Positions 47,103-55,620 of a DNA stretch of 64,000 bases are shown here, one piece after another (positions within the stretch are counted from its first letter, which is position 1; each line of letters starts with the position of its first letter). Both the position numbers and the translations under genes were made by a program. The stretch spans positions 310,001-374,000 of the forward strand of contig NZ_JACHOB010000001.1 in the NCBI RefSeq assembly GCF_014199615.1. The letters run 5' to 3'. The DNA is from Parvularcula dongshanensis. Its GTDB lineage: Bacteria; Pseudomonadota; Alphaproteobacteria; Caulobacterales; Parvularculaceae. Below the pieces are notes generated by a model, which saw nothing but the letters and a program-made list of their open reading frames with translations, did not search any database and had not been told where the DNA came from.

Positions 47103-47546
47103 TTAACGGTCAGCGGCGAGGAGCGCGGGCAGACGGTCCTCCGCCCCCTCGCCGGGCGCGAAGCCCTCCGCGCCCGTGCCCTGCCCGAGCGTCAGCGCGG
47201 CCAGGATGACCGCCCGCGCCTCCCCCTCGCCGAGCGCGAAGCCGCGCTGCGCGCCGAGCGCCGCGACCTTGGCGTCGAGCCCCTCATGGACGCGCAGGAT
47301 GAGCGGCGCGGCGCCGCCCCAGAAGAGGCAAGGGCGCTCACGCGGCCGCTCCGCTTCGTGTGCGACGAACAGGTCCGCTTCCCCGGATGCTTCCGGTTCG
47401 GCGCCCAGGGCCGCGAGCGCCTCCTTCTTCGCGCCGCCTGCCGCGACCGTGCATCTCCAGCCGCGAAGCGCGAAGGACGCGATCGTCGCGCCCGCAGCGC
47501 CGATAAGGGCCGACGCGTTCGGGCCCGAAAAGTGAACGTGACGCAT
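47103..47546 (-). CDS. Uncharacterised protein, 147 residues
   Basis: The frame opens at 47735, but MRHVHFSGPNASALIGAAG at 47546 is a more likely start, because upstream codons run antisense into the start of the baeRF-like gene. The product is Ala/Gly-rich, with AASFALRGWRCTVAAGGAKK and EARAVILAALTLGQGTG. It resembles no family I know; a Rossmann-like glycine pattern is faintly visible. It is 48 bases upstream of the GT4 gene on the same strand. Confidence 0.5.
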   Translation of the reverse strand: MRHVHFSGPNASALIGAAGATIASFALRGWRCTVAAGGAKKEALAALGAEPEASGEADLFVAHEAERPRERPCLFWGGAAPLILRVHEGLDAKVAALGAQRGFALGEGEARAVILAALTLGQGTGAEGFAPGEGAEDRLPALLAADR

Positions 47547-47685
47547 GACGGTTTCGCAAGACGGCTCCGCTTCGCCGCTAGCGCCCGCCCTGCGACCTCG
47601 CAAGCGCAGGCGCGAGCGAAACCGCGGCCCGGCCGGCCGTGTTCCGGAAGGCATAGAAACAGCTTCCACGCGAAAGGAGCCCTTC

Positions 47686-48843
47686 ATGGCCACCCTGCTC
47701 GAACAACGCCTGCAAAGCCTCGCCCCGCTGATCAAGGACCCCGCCGCGCCCGGCGCGGACGCACCCGGCGGGAAGGCGGCGAGCGTCGTCAGCCTGATCT
47801 ACCCGACGCCCGACGTGAGCGGCGATCAGCACAAATGGGACATCGCGCAGAAGAACATCCTGTCGCGCCTGGACGAGGATCACGGCCTGAACGAACGCGC
47901 CGCCGCGAAGCTGCGCGACTACGTCGCCAGCATGGACACGGAGCACCTGCCCACGGGCGGCTTCGCGCTCTTCGCCGACGGCGAGGACGTCACGATCCAC
48001 CCCCTCACCGTCCGCCCCGCGCCGACCCTGCATGAGGGCGAGGTCTACGCCCTGCCCGCCCTCGTCGACGCGGCGGCGGCGCAGCGCTACTGGGTCGTCG
48101 TCCTCGACATCGACGCGCCCCGCCTCTTCGAGGTGCAGGGCGGCACCTGGACCGACAGGACGCCCAAGGAAGTGATGACCTTGTCGGGCGAGATGGGCCG
48201 GACCGAGCCCATGGCGTCGGTCACCTTCCACTCCTCGGGCCGTCCCCATATCGGCCAGGCGGGCCACGCCGCGGCCAAGTTCCACGGCCTCGGCACCGCG
48301 ACGCAGGACCTCAAGCAGACCGAGATCGAGAACGTGCTGACGCGCTTCGCCGTGCAGGTCCGCGACGTCGTCAAGGGCGACTCCGATCCCGTCCTCCTCG
48401 CGGGCGACCCCAAGCGCACGGGCCTCTTCCGCGGCCACTTCGATCACCAGCACCTCGTCGAGCCCGACCTGCACGTCGCGGGCGATGCGCTCGAGCTGCG
48501 CGAACTCGCGGGCCGGGCGGGCGATGCGATGAAGGCGGAGGAGGACAAGCGCCGCAAGGCACTGCTCGACGAGCTCGACCGCAACACGCTGACCGACAAC
48601 ACGAACCTTCTCCTCGAGGCGGCACGCGAAGGCAGGATCGCCACCGTCTACCTGCGCGAGGACGGCGCCGGTCTCCTCCACGGCGACGACGAGCGTCTGA
48701 AGATCGACTCGGTCGACGACTGGGAGGTCGAGGCCCGCTCCTCGATCGTCGCCTACGCGCTCAAGAACGGCGCCTCGCTGGTCCTCTTCGGCGAGGAGAT
48801 GGCGGACGACCTGCCGCTGATCTCGGCGAGCATGCGCTACTGA
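47686..48843 (+). CDS. baeRF-like (bacterial eRF1-domain) protein
   Basis: The frame opens at 47545, but ATG at 47686 has AAAGGAG seven bases upstream. The 385-residue protein resembles the bacterial archaeo-eukaryotic release-factor (baeRF) superfamily: central RYWVVVLDIDAPRLFEV, an HFHGLG-like segment, and a C-terminal region with VLLAGDPKRTGLFRGH. The family is linked in the literature to ribosome rescue or RNA-related stress in bacteria. The assignment is by pattern only. It is alone between a GT4 cluster and the ABC genes. Confidence 0.55.
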   Translation: MATLLEQRLQSLAPLIKDPAAPGADAPGGKAASVVSLIYPTPDVSGDQHKWDIAQKNILSRLDEDHGLNERAAAKLRDYVASMDTEHLPTGGFALFADGEDVTIHPLTVRPAPTLHEGEVYALPALVDAAAAQRYWVVVLDIDAPRLFEVQGGTWTDRTPKEVMTLSGEMGRTEPMASVTFHSSGRPHIGQAGHAAAKFHGLGTATQDLKQTEIENVLTRFAVQVRDVVKGDSDPVLLAGDPKRTGLFRGHFDHQHLVEPDLHVAGDALELRELAGRAGDAMKAEEDKRRKALLDELDRNTLTDNTNLLLEAAREGRIATVYLREDGAGLLHGDDERLKIDSVDDWEVEARSSIVAYALKNGASLVLFGEEMADDLPLISASMRY

Positions 48844-48941
48844 GGCGCGCATCGGGGCGCTCGGAAAAACATCCGGGCGCCCTCTTTACCGATATTCGAT
48901 AAGTTCTTAGCTTTCCTTCATCCAAAGGCATGGAGGGGCGG

Positions 48942-49832
48942 ATGCTGCGCATCGAAGGACTGACCAAGACGTATGCGAACGGCGTCAGAGCGCTTGACGG
49001 CGTGACGCTCGACGTGGGCCGCGGCATGTTCGGCCTCCTGGGCCCGAACGGCGCGGGCAAGTCCTCGCTCATGCGGACCCTCGCGACGCTTCAGGACGCC
49101 GACAGCGGCAAGGTCGACTTCGACGGGATCGACGTCCTTCGCGACCCGGACCCCGTCCGGCGCCAGCTCGGCTATTTGCCCCAGGACTTCGGCGTCTATC
49201 CGCGCATCTCCGCGATCAAGCTCCTCGACCACATCGCGGTCCTCAAGGGCCTCTCCGACGCCAAGGCGCGCCGCGCGACGGTCGAGGCGCTGCTGCGCCA
49301 GACCAACCTCTGGGACGTGCGCAAGAAGGCGCCCTCGACCTACTCCGGCGGCATGCGCCAGCGCTTCGGCATCGCGCAGGCCCTGCTCGGCGACCCGCGC
49401 CTCATCATCGTCGACGAGCCGACCGCCGGCCTCGACCCCGAGGAGCGCAACCGCTTCCACAACCTCCTCTCGGAGATCGGCGAGAACGTCGTCGTCATCC
49501 TGTCGACCCACATCGTCGAGGACGTCTCGGACCTCTGCTCGGACATGGCGATCATGAATGGCGGCCGGATCGCCGCCTCGGGACGGCCTTCGGACCTCAT
49601 CGAGTCCGTACGCGGCAAGATCTGGCGCAAGGTGATCGACAAGGCGGCCCTCGAAGACCACCAGGCCCGCCACACCATCGTGTCCGCCCGCCTGGTCCAG
49701 GGCCAGACGGTCGTCCGCACCTACAGCCTCGGCGACCCCGGCGACGGCTTCGCGCCGGTCGAGCCCACGCTCGAGGACGTCTACTTCGCGACCATCCGCG
49801 ACGCGGTCGGCCCGTTGGCGGAGGCCGCCTGA
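48942..49832 (+). CDS. ABC transporter ATP-binding protein
   Basis: I use ATG at 48942 (GGAGG five bases upstream), giving 296 residues; the frame opens at 48930. Walker A is GPNGAGKSS at 34-42, the signature is YSGGMRQR, and Walker B is LIIVDEPTAGLD. The C-terminus extends beyond the NBD. It overlaps the permease start by one base, so the two form a tight ABC-2-type export or efflux operon. Confidence 0.93.
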   Translation: MLRIEGLTKTYANGVRALDGVTLDVGRGMFGLLGPNGAGKSSLMRTLATLQDADSGKVDFDGIDVLRDPDPVRRQLGYLPQDFGVYPRISAIKLLDHIAVLKGLSDAKARRATVEALLRQTNLWDVRKKAPSTYSGGMRQRFGIAQALLGDPRLIIVDEPTAGLDPEERNRFHNLLSEIGENVVVILSTHIVEDVSDLCSDMAIMNGGRIAASGRPSDLIESVRGKIWRKVIDKAALEDHQARHTIVSARLVQGQTVVRTYSLGDPGDGFAPVEPTLEDVYFATIRDAVGPLAEAA

Positions 49833-52800
49833 TGCTCGGCTCCGTCATCCGCTTCGAGCTCTCCTACCAGCTCAAGAGCGCGGCCTTCGTCCTCATCTTC
49901 GCGCTCTTCTTCCTCTTCGTCTTCGGCGCCGTCACGATCGATCAGATCCAGATCGGCAGTTCGGAAGCGGTGCACATCAACTCCCCCGCCGCGGCGCAGC
50001 AGATCATCGCCGTGATGGGCGTGATCGGCATGTTCATTCCCGTCGTCTTCCTGGCGACGGGGGTAACGCGGGACAGGACCCTGGGGACGGAGGAGACCTT
50101 CCGATCGACGCCCGTCGGCGACCGCACGCTTCTTCTCGGGCGCTACGTCGGTGGCCTGATCGTCAGCTGGCTGTGCTTTGCGAGCGTGCCGCTCGCCTTC
50201 CTCGCGGGCTCGCTCATGCCCTGGCTCGATCAGGAGCAGATGGGGCCGTTCAACCCCGGCCAGGTCTTCTACCTCTACCTGCTCCTCGGCGTCATCAACA
50301 TCGCGGTCGCGGGCACGGTTCTCTACACCATCGCGAACCTTACCCGCTCGCTTCTCGCGGCCTGGATCGCGATGATCGCGCTTCTGATCGGCTGGGTCGT
50401 CGCCGTCTCCCTGATCGGCGAGCTGGAGACGCGGGACACGGCGGCCCTGTTCGAGCCCTTCGGCATCGGCGCCGCGTCCGAGCAGACCCGCTACTGGACC
50501 GCGGCCGAGCGGAACGCGCAGGTGCCCGCATTGAGCGGACTCCTGCTGCAGAACCGGCTTCTTTACGGCGGCGTCGCGCTCGTCCTCCTCGCGATCGACC
50601 TCGCCCTGCCGCGCGGCCTGCGCGTACCCGGCGCCCTGCGCCGGAAGAAGAAGCTCGAAACCGGCCCGGCCCCCGCCGCGCTTCGCCCGGTCGACCTTCC
50701 GCGCACGACGCCCGCGCCCTTGGGCGCCGCGTCCTTCCTTCAGCTCGGCCGCCGGACCCGCTTCGAGGTCGGCGGCGTGGTCCGCTCCGTCGCCTTCTGG
50801 GTCGTCCTCCTCCTGTCGATCGTCAACACGGTCGGATCGCTGTGGGACACCGGCAACATGTACGGCACGCAGAGCTACCCGGTGACGCGCCTGATGGTCA
50901 CCGACATCCTCGGCGCCTTCTCCTTCATCCCGCTCGCCATCGCCGTCTACTACACGGCTGAGCTCGTCTGGCGGGAACGGTCCCACCGCTTCCACGAGAT
51001 CGTGGACGCGACGCCGACGCCCTCCTGGGTGCTCGTCTCGGCGAAGTTCCTCGCCGTCTTCGTGATCCTGGTCGCCCTCGCCGTCGTCGCCGCGCTGACG
51101 GCGATGCTGATCCAGACCTTCCGCGGCTACGCCGCCTACGACGTCGGCCAGTACGCCTTGCGCCTGGGCATCGACTTCGTCATCGCCTTCGGCCTCCTGA
51201 CGGTCCTCGCGCTCTTCTTCCAGGTGCTGACGAACAACCGCTGGGCCGGGATCGGCGTCATCCTCGCCTTCTTCGTCGTCTCGATCGTGCTCGACCAGAT
51301 CGGCTTCGAGAACGTTCTTTACACCTACGGCTCGACGAGCGGCTGGATCCCCTGGTCCGACATGAACGGCGGCGCGCAGTTCGTCGGCATCTCCTTGTGG
51401 CTCACGCTCTACTGGTCGCTCTTCGCGGTCGCGCTCGCCGTCCTGACCTTCGTCTTGTGGAGCCGAGGCAGCCTCGAGCCGATCGGGGGCCGCCTGCGCA
51501 GGCTGCCTTCGCGTTACGGCACGACCTCCGCGATCGTCACGGGCGTCGCGCTCATAGGCTTCGGCGTCGTCGGGACCTGGATCTGGTACAATACGAGCGT
51601 CCGCAACGACTACTTGACGGCGGAGGACATGCGCGACGGCGCCGAGGCCTATGAGCGCCGCTGGCGCGAGTACGAGTTCGCGCCCCAACCGACGATCACC
51701 TCGGTCGACCTCGACATGGCGCTCTATCCGCACAAGCGCGCCTACGTCGCGGACGTCGTCTACACGATCGAGAACCGCGAGGACGAGCCGCTGACCACCG
51801 CCCATGTCGATTACGGGTGGCGGACCACCGTGCTGGAGCAGTCCATCGAGGGGGCCCACATCGAGGAAGCCGCCCCCGAGGACGTCCACTACGTCTTCGC
51901 CTTCGACACGCCGATGCAACCGGGCGAGACCCGTACCCTTCGCGCCAAGGTCGAGAGCACCAATCCCGGCTTCAAGAACCGGGGCAACCAGTCCTCGGTC
52001 AACTGGAACGGCACCTTCGTCACCAATGACGAGGCCCTGCCGCAGATGGGCTGGGGCGGCGGCAAGATCCTCACCGACCGGGCCGAGCGCCGCAAGCGCG
52101 GCCTGCCGGAGGATCCCCGGATGCCGGCGATCGACGACGAGCGTTATTGGGACCGCTCGATCCTGGGTGCGGACTGGATCGACTTCCGCGCCGAGATCAC
52201 GACCGATGCGGACCAGATCGCGGTCGCGCCGGGCTACCTCGTCTCCGACACGACGACGGGCGACCGCCGCACCTTCACTTACGAGCAGGACGTGCCGATC
52301 CAGAACTTCTTCGCCGTTCAGTCTGCGGACTACGAGGTGAAGGAGGACCTATGGGACGCGCCCGAGGGCCAGGACGACGTCACGCTCCAGGTCTTCTACG
52401 ACGAGCACCACCCCTACAACGTCGACCGCATGATCGAGGCGATGAAGCTCAGCCTCGCGCGCTTCTCGGCGGCCTTCTCGCCCTTCCAATACCGGCAGAT
52501 GCGCATCCAGGAGTTCCCGGCCTACCAGACCTTCGCGCAGAGCTTCCCCAACACCGTGCCCTACTCCGAGGCGATCGGCTTCATTCAGAAACCTGACGAG
52601 GACGACGACATCGACGCGGTCACCTACGTCACCGCGCACGAGGTCGCGCACCAATGGTTCGGCCACCAGCTCTCCGCCGCGCCGGTCCAGGGCTCGACCA
52701 TGCTGATCGAGAGTTTCGCTCAGTACGGCGCGCTCCTGGTCATGGAGGACCTCTACGGACCCGAGCAGATGCGCAGGTTCCTGCGCTACGAACTCGACGG

Positions 52801-53446
52801 CTACCTCTCGGGGCGGGCGGGCGAGCCGATCGAGGAGATGCCGCTCGCGCTCGTCGAGAACCAGCAATACATCCACTACCAGAAGGGCGGCCTCGTCATG
52901 TACCTCCTGCGCGACGTCGTCGGCGAGGAGGCGGTGAACCGCTCCCTCGCGCGGATGATCGATCAGTGGGCCTACAAGTCCCGCCCCTACCCGAGATCGA
53001 CCGACTACCTCGCCATCCTGCGCGACGAAGTCGGGCCCGAGCATCAGGACCTCGTCACCGACCTCTTCGAGCGGATCGTCCTGTGGGACGTCGACACCGA
53101 GGAGGTCCGTGCGACCGAGCGGGCGGACGGACGCTGGGACGTCACGCTGAAGGTCGCAGCGCGCAAGCTCGTCGCCGACGGGGCGGGCAACGAGACGGAG
53201 GAGGACTTCACCTTCCCCATGGACGTCGGCGTCTTCACCAAACACCCGCGGGAGGCGAAGCGCGGCGAGGACTACGTTCTGTTCTTCGAGAAGCGAGAGG
53301 TCCGCACGGGGACGCAGGAGATCACGGTCACGGTGGACGAGCGCCCGGCCTATGCCGGCGCCGACCCCTACAACAAGCTGATCGACAGGACGCCCGAGGA
53401 CAACGTGACGGCCGTCACGGTCGAGGAAACGGCGGGCGCGGACTAA
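49832..53446 (+). CDS. ABC-2 permease fused to M1-family aminopeptidase
   Basis: The 1204-residue protein has an N-terminal ABC-2-type permease with about 12 membrane segments in residues 1-590, such as AAFVLIFALFFLFVFGAV and ALTFVLWSRG. It is followed by an extracytoplasmic gluzincin domain with HEVAHQWFG (zinc His936, His940, Glu937) and an Asn/Glu ligand in IESFAQY 25 residues later. This permease-aminopeptidase fusion is known but uncharacterised; the pair could process and export or import peptides. It ends the ABC operon. Confidence 0.92.
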   Translation: MLGSVIRFELSYQLKSAAFVLIFALFFLFVFGAVTIDQIQIGSSEAVHINSPAAAQQIIAVMGVIGMFIPVVFLATGVTRDRTLGTEETFRSTPVGDRTLLLGRYVGGLIVSWLCFASVPLAFLAGSLMPWLDQEQMGPFNPGQVFYLYLLLGVINIAVAGTVLYTIANLTRSLLAAWIAMIALLIGWVVAVSLIGELETRDTAALFEPFGIGAASEQTRYWTAAERNAQVPALSGLLLQNRLLYGGVALVLLAIDLALPRGLRVPGALRRKKKLETGPAPAALRPVDLPRTTPAPLGAASFLQLGRRTRFEVGGVVRSVAFWVVLLLSIVNTVGSLWDTGNMYGTQSYPVTRLMVTDILGAFSFIPLAIAVYYTAELVWRERSHRFHEIVDATPTPSWVLVSAKFLAVFVILVALAVVAALTAMLIQTFRGYAAYDVGQYALRLGIDFVIAFGLLTVLALFFQVLTNNRWAGIGVILAFFVVSIVLDQIGFENVLYTYGSTSGWIPWSDMNGGAQFVGISLWLTLYWSLFAVALAVLTFVLWSRGSLEPIGGRLRRLPSRYGTTSAIVTGVALIGFGVVGTWIWYNTSVRNDYLTAEDMRDGAEAYERRWREYEFAPQPTITSVDLDMALYPHKRAYVADVVYTIENREDEPLTTAHVDYGWRTTVLEQSIEGAHIEEAAPEDVHYVFAFDTPMQPGETRTLRAKVESTNPGFKNRGNQSSVNWNGTFVTNDEALPQMGWGGGKILTDRAERRKRGLPEDPRMPAIDDERYWDRSILGADWIDFRAEITTDADQIAVAPGYLVSDTTTGDRRTFTYEQDVPIQNFFAVQSADYEVKEDLWDAPEGQDDVTLQVFYDEHHPYNVDRMIEAMKLSLARFSAAFSPFQYRQMRIQEFPAYQTFAQSFPNTVPYSEAIGFIQKPDEDDDIDAVTYVTAHEVAHQWFGHQLSAAPVQGSTMLIESFAQYGALLVMEDLYGPEQMRRFLRYELDGYLSGRAGEPIEEMPLALVENQQYIHYQKGGLVMYLLRDVVGEEAVNRSLARMIDQWAYKSRPYPRSTDYLAILRDEVGPEHQDLVTDLFERIVLWDVDTEEVRATERADGRWDVTLKVAARKLVADGAGNETEEDFTFPMDVGVFTKHPREAKRGEDYVLFFEKREVRTGTQEITVTVDERPAYAGADPYNKLIDRTPEDNVTAVTVEETAGAD

Positions 53447-53939
53447 CATAAGGCGGCGAACTTATCCCCATGTTCTTAGCCTATGGCACTCTTCTCCCGT
53501 CGCGGCAGGGCCGGGGCGGGGCGGACAGCTGACGTCTCCCTTGCCTGCCGCTGCGGGACCACGTGCTGAGGCGTCTGGTAGATGGAATGCTACCCACGTC
53601 CTCAGGCCAGACACGCGCCGGGCGAGCTGAAGAACGGCCCCGGCGGATCGCGCTGAGGAGCGTGGAGGGTCCCGTACCGCGCGTCAGGCTACGGTGTGGG
53701 ACCCTTCACGCCGCAGCACCTCCAAATCAAACCCTTCGCTGCGGCGAGCCGCGCGCGGGACACCCCGGACCATCGTACCACCGCGCAAGCGGACGATGAG
53801 CGCTGCCTCGCTTCCGGTCTCGCTGGCCCCGCGCCCGCTGGCGCCCGGGGCCGAAGGCCCGTGCCGCCAGCCCGTGCTCAAGTAGCCGAAGGCGGTAGCA
53901 CCACTAAGAATGCAGCGAGCATCGCGAGCGACAGCGCCA
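53447..53939. other. Non-coding region with clustered hairpins, 493 bases
   Basis: The permease gene runs right and udgX runs left, so this region separates them. No open frame looks real (no ribosome site or conserved sequence). Four stems can be drawn on the plus strand: GCGGCAGG/CCTGCCGC (53502-53509 with 53544-53551), a 14-pair stem (53566-53605), CGCCGGG/CCCGGCG (53616-53622 with 53639-53645), and GGGTCCC/GGGACCC with an inner ACCG/CGGT (53667-53704). A further stem, GCTGGCG/CGCCAGC, lies near 53837-53873. Any of these may be terminators or a structured RNA. Confidence 0.45.
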
Positions 53940-54575
53940 CTAAGAAAGCCCTGCCACGAACTCGCGGCCCATCCGCAAATCGTCTACGAAGGCCGCCGTC
54001 TCGGCCTCCCGCATCTCGTCGTCCGGGATACGCAGGAGGTAGGAGGGATGGACGGTGACGAGGAGGTGGCTGCCGCCCTCGATCGGACGGATGTCGCTGC
54101 GCATCGACTTGATGGTGCCGGACTTGCCCGTGATCCCTCTCACCGCCGAGGCGCCGAGCGCGATGACGAGGTCCGGCGCGACGACCTCGCGCTCGCGGGC
54201 GAGCCACGCCTTCGCGCAGACGTCGATCTCGGAGACCTTGGGCTTCTCGTGGATGCGGCGCCGTCCGCGCTGCACGAACTTGAAGTGCTTGACCGCGTTG
54301 GTGACGTAGGCGTTCGACCGGTCGATCCCGGCGCGGTCCAGGCACTCGTCGAGTACCTGGCCTGCGGGCCCCACGAAGGGTTCGCCCGCGAGGTCTTCCT
54401 GGTCGCCGGGCTGCTCGCCGACCAGCATGATCTGCGCGGCGGCGCGTCCTTCGCCGAAGACGGTCTGCGTGGCGGGCTCGTAGAGCGGACAGAGCGTGCA
54501 GCCCGCCGCCTCCTCGCGGAGGGCGTCGAGGACGGCGTCGGCGTTGCCGACCGCGCGCGAGAACAGGTCCGCCAC
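53940..54575 (-). CDS. udgX: UdgX-type uracil-DNA glycosylase
   Basis: The 211-residue protein belongs to the 4Fe-4S uracil-DNA glycosylase group and has the UdgX signature: motif A GEQPGDQED near 53-61 and the KRRIHEKP-type loop RRRIHEKP at 105-112, with His109. UdgX forms a covalent bond with abasic DNA after uracil removal. Cluster cysteines include Cys26 and Cys29. It lies one base after phyR on the same strand, an unusual neighbour pair. Confidence 0.92.
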   Translation of the reverse strand: MADLFSRAVGNADAVLDALREEAAGCTLCPLYEPATQTVFGEGRAAAQIMLVGEQPGDQEDLAGEPFVGPAGQVLDECLDRAGIDRSNAYVTNAVKHFKFVQRGRRRIHEKPKVSEIDVCAKAWLAREREVVAPDLVIALGASAVRGITGKSGTIKSMRSDIRPIEGGSHLLVTVHPSYLLRIPDDEMREAETAAFVDDLRMGREFVAGLS

Positions 54576-55355
54576 TCAGGCCGCCAGCAGTTCGGGGCGT
54601 ATGGTCGTCGCAGCGAAGTAGAGCGCCGCCCGGACGACGTCGTCGCGGAACGGCTTGGAGATGATGAAGGAAGGCTCGTGCTCCGACCCCGTCAGGACCT
54701 CGTTCGGATAAGCGGTCACGAAGATGGCGAGCGTATCGTACTCGGCGGACAGCGTCCGCACGACGTCGGTGCCGGTCTTGCCCGCCCCGAGGTCGTAATC
54801 GCAAAGGACGATGTCGGGCGGGCTCGCCTGCGCAGCCGTCATCGCCTCGTCGTAGCTACGAGCCATCGTGACGATGCCGGCGCCGGCCTTACGGGCGAGC
54901 TGGGCGAGATGCTGCGCGATCAGGGGTTCGTCCTCGACGACGAGGACGGACTTGCCGATCGGGGTCTGACGGCCGCGCCGCGTCGCGCTGAGAAGGCGGA
55001 CGACCTCGCCGGCGCTCCGGTCCAAGACGGTCGCCGCCTGATCGACGCTGAGACCGAAGACGTCGATGAGGACGCCTGCCTGCCGCTCGACGGCCTGCCC
55101 GGGCGACAGCACGTCGATCACGGTCCGGGCGGAGAAGGCAGGGGCGCAGTCGTCCACGTGCATCTTGCGCCAGGTCCGCGTGGCCTGCGTGAAGAGCGAG
55201 ACGACCGTCCCGTCGCCCGCCGGCAAGCGCGGCGCGAGCGCGGCGACGAGCCGGTCGCCGGACTGCTGATCGCCGAAGACGGCGCGGAAGTAGCGGCGGA
55301 GCATCGCGGCCTCGAGAGGCGTCAGGCCGTGTCGTGCGACAGAAGCGCTCGCCAA
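54576..55355 (-). CDS. phyR: PhyR-type general stress anti-anti-sigma response regulator
   Basis: The frame opens at 55388 (ATG without a ribosome site); TTG at 55355 with AAGGGGGG upstream gives 259 residues. An EcfG-like sigma domain (about 10-125, LTPLEAAMLRRYFRAVFG; GLSVDQAATVLDRSAGEV) precedes a receiver. By the long numbering the phosphoacceptor is Asp197 (LCDYDL) and the conserved Lys is 245, with FVTAYPNEVLTG matching PhyR. PhyR binds NepR when phosphorylated, freeing EcfG. nepR and ecfG, usual neighbours, are absent here. A perfect EcfG promoter lies upstream. Confidence 0.92.
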   Translation of the reverse strand: MASASVARHGLTPLEAAMLRRYFRAVFGDQQSGDRLVAALAPRLPAGDGTVVSLFTQATRTWRKMHVDDCAPAFSARTVIDVLSPGQAVERQAGVLIDVFGLSVDQAATVLDRSAGEVVRLLSATRRGRQTPIGKSVLVVEDEPLIAQHLAQLARKAGAGIVTMARSYDEAMTAAQASPPDIVLCDYDLGAGKTGTDVVRTLSAEYDTLAIFVTAYPNEVLTGSEHEPSFIISKPFRDDVVRAALYFAATTIRPELLAA

Positions 55356-55474
55356 ACTTGCCCCCCTTGCCCGATCCTGCGCTACCATCTACCGACCACG
55401 CGCCTCTCGGCGCCCCTCCCTTGCCTGGCGCGACGGACGGATGACGCCCGGTGCACCTTCGAAGACGGACTGCG

Positions 55475-55500
55475 AACGCCTGCGGGGCGAGGCTGGTTCC
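55475..55500 (-). promoter_or_regulatory. EcfG promoter of phyR
   Basis: On the minus strand GGAAC (55496-55500), exactly 17 bases, then CGTT (55475-55478): a full-consensus general stress promoter. The start would be about 55468, leaving a leader of about 110 bases to the TTG start. Autoregulation of phyR by EcfG is usual in alphaproteobacteria. Confidence 0.9.
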
Positions 55501-55620
55501 CGCCGAAGTCGCAAAGAGGCCCGCGCTTCAAGTTAGGAGCTGGCAACCATACAGCTCGTGACGGCAGCGAACCGTTCATCTACCGTAGGTTAAGAGGGGC
55601 TGAAGGGCAGGAGGGGCGGC

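Noticed and set aside
49781..51919. A 712-codon minus-strand frame opposite the ABC permease
   Set aside because: Amino-acid composition is biased (Asp/Arg/Glu/Gly) with no domain, while the plus-strand frame has membrane segments and the M1 motif.
53563..53799. Plus-strand open frames of 63-120 codons in the 53.5-54.0 kb gap
   Set aside because: No ribosome site, no recognisable sequence, and the region folds into hairpins that are better explained as RNA or terminators.
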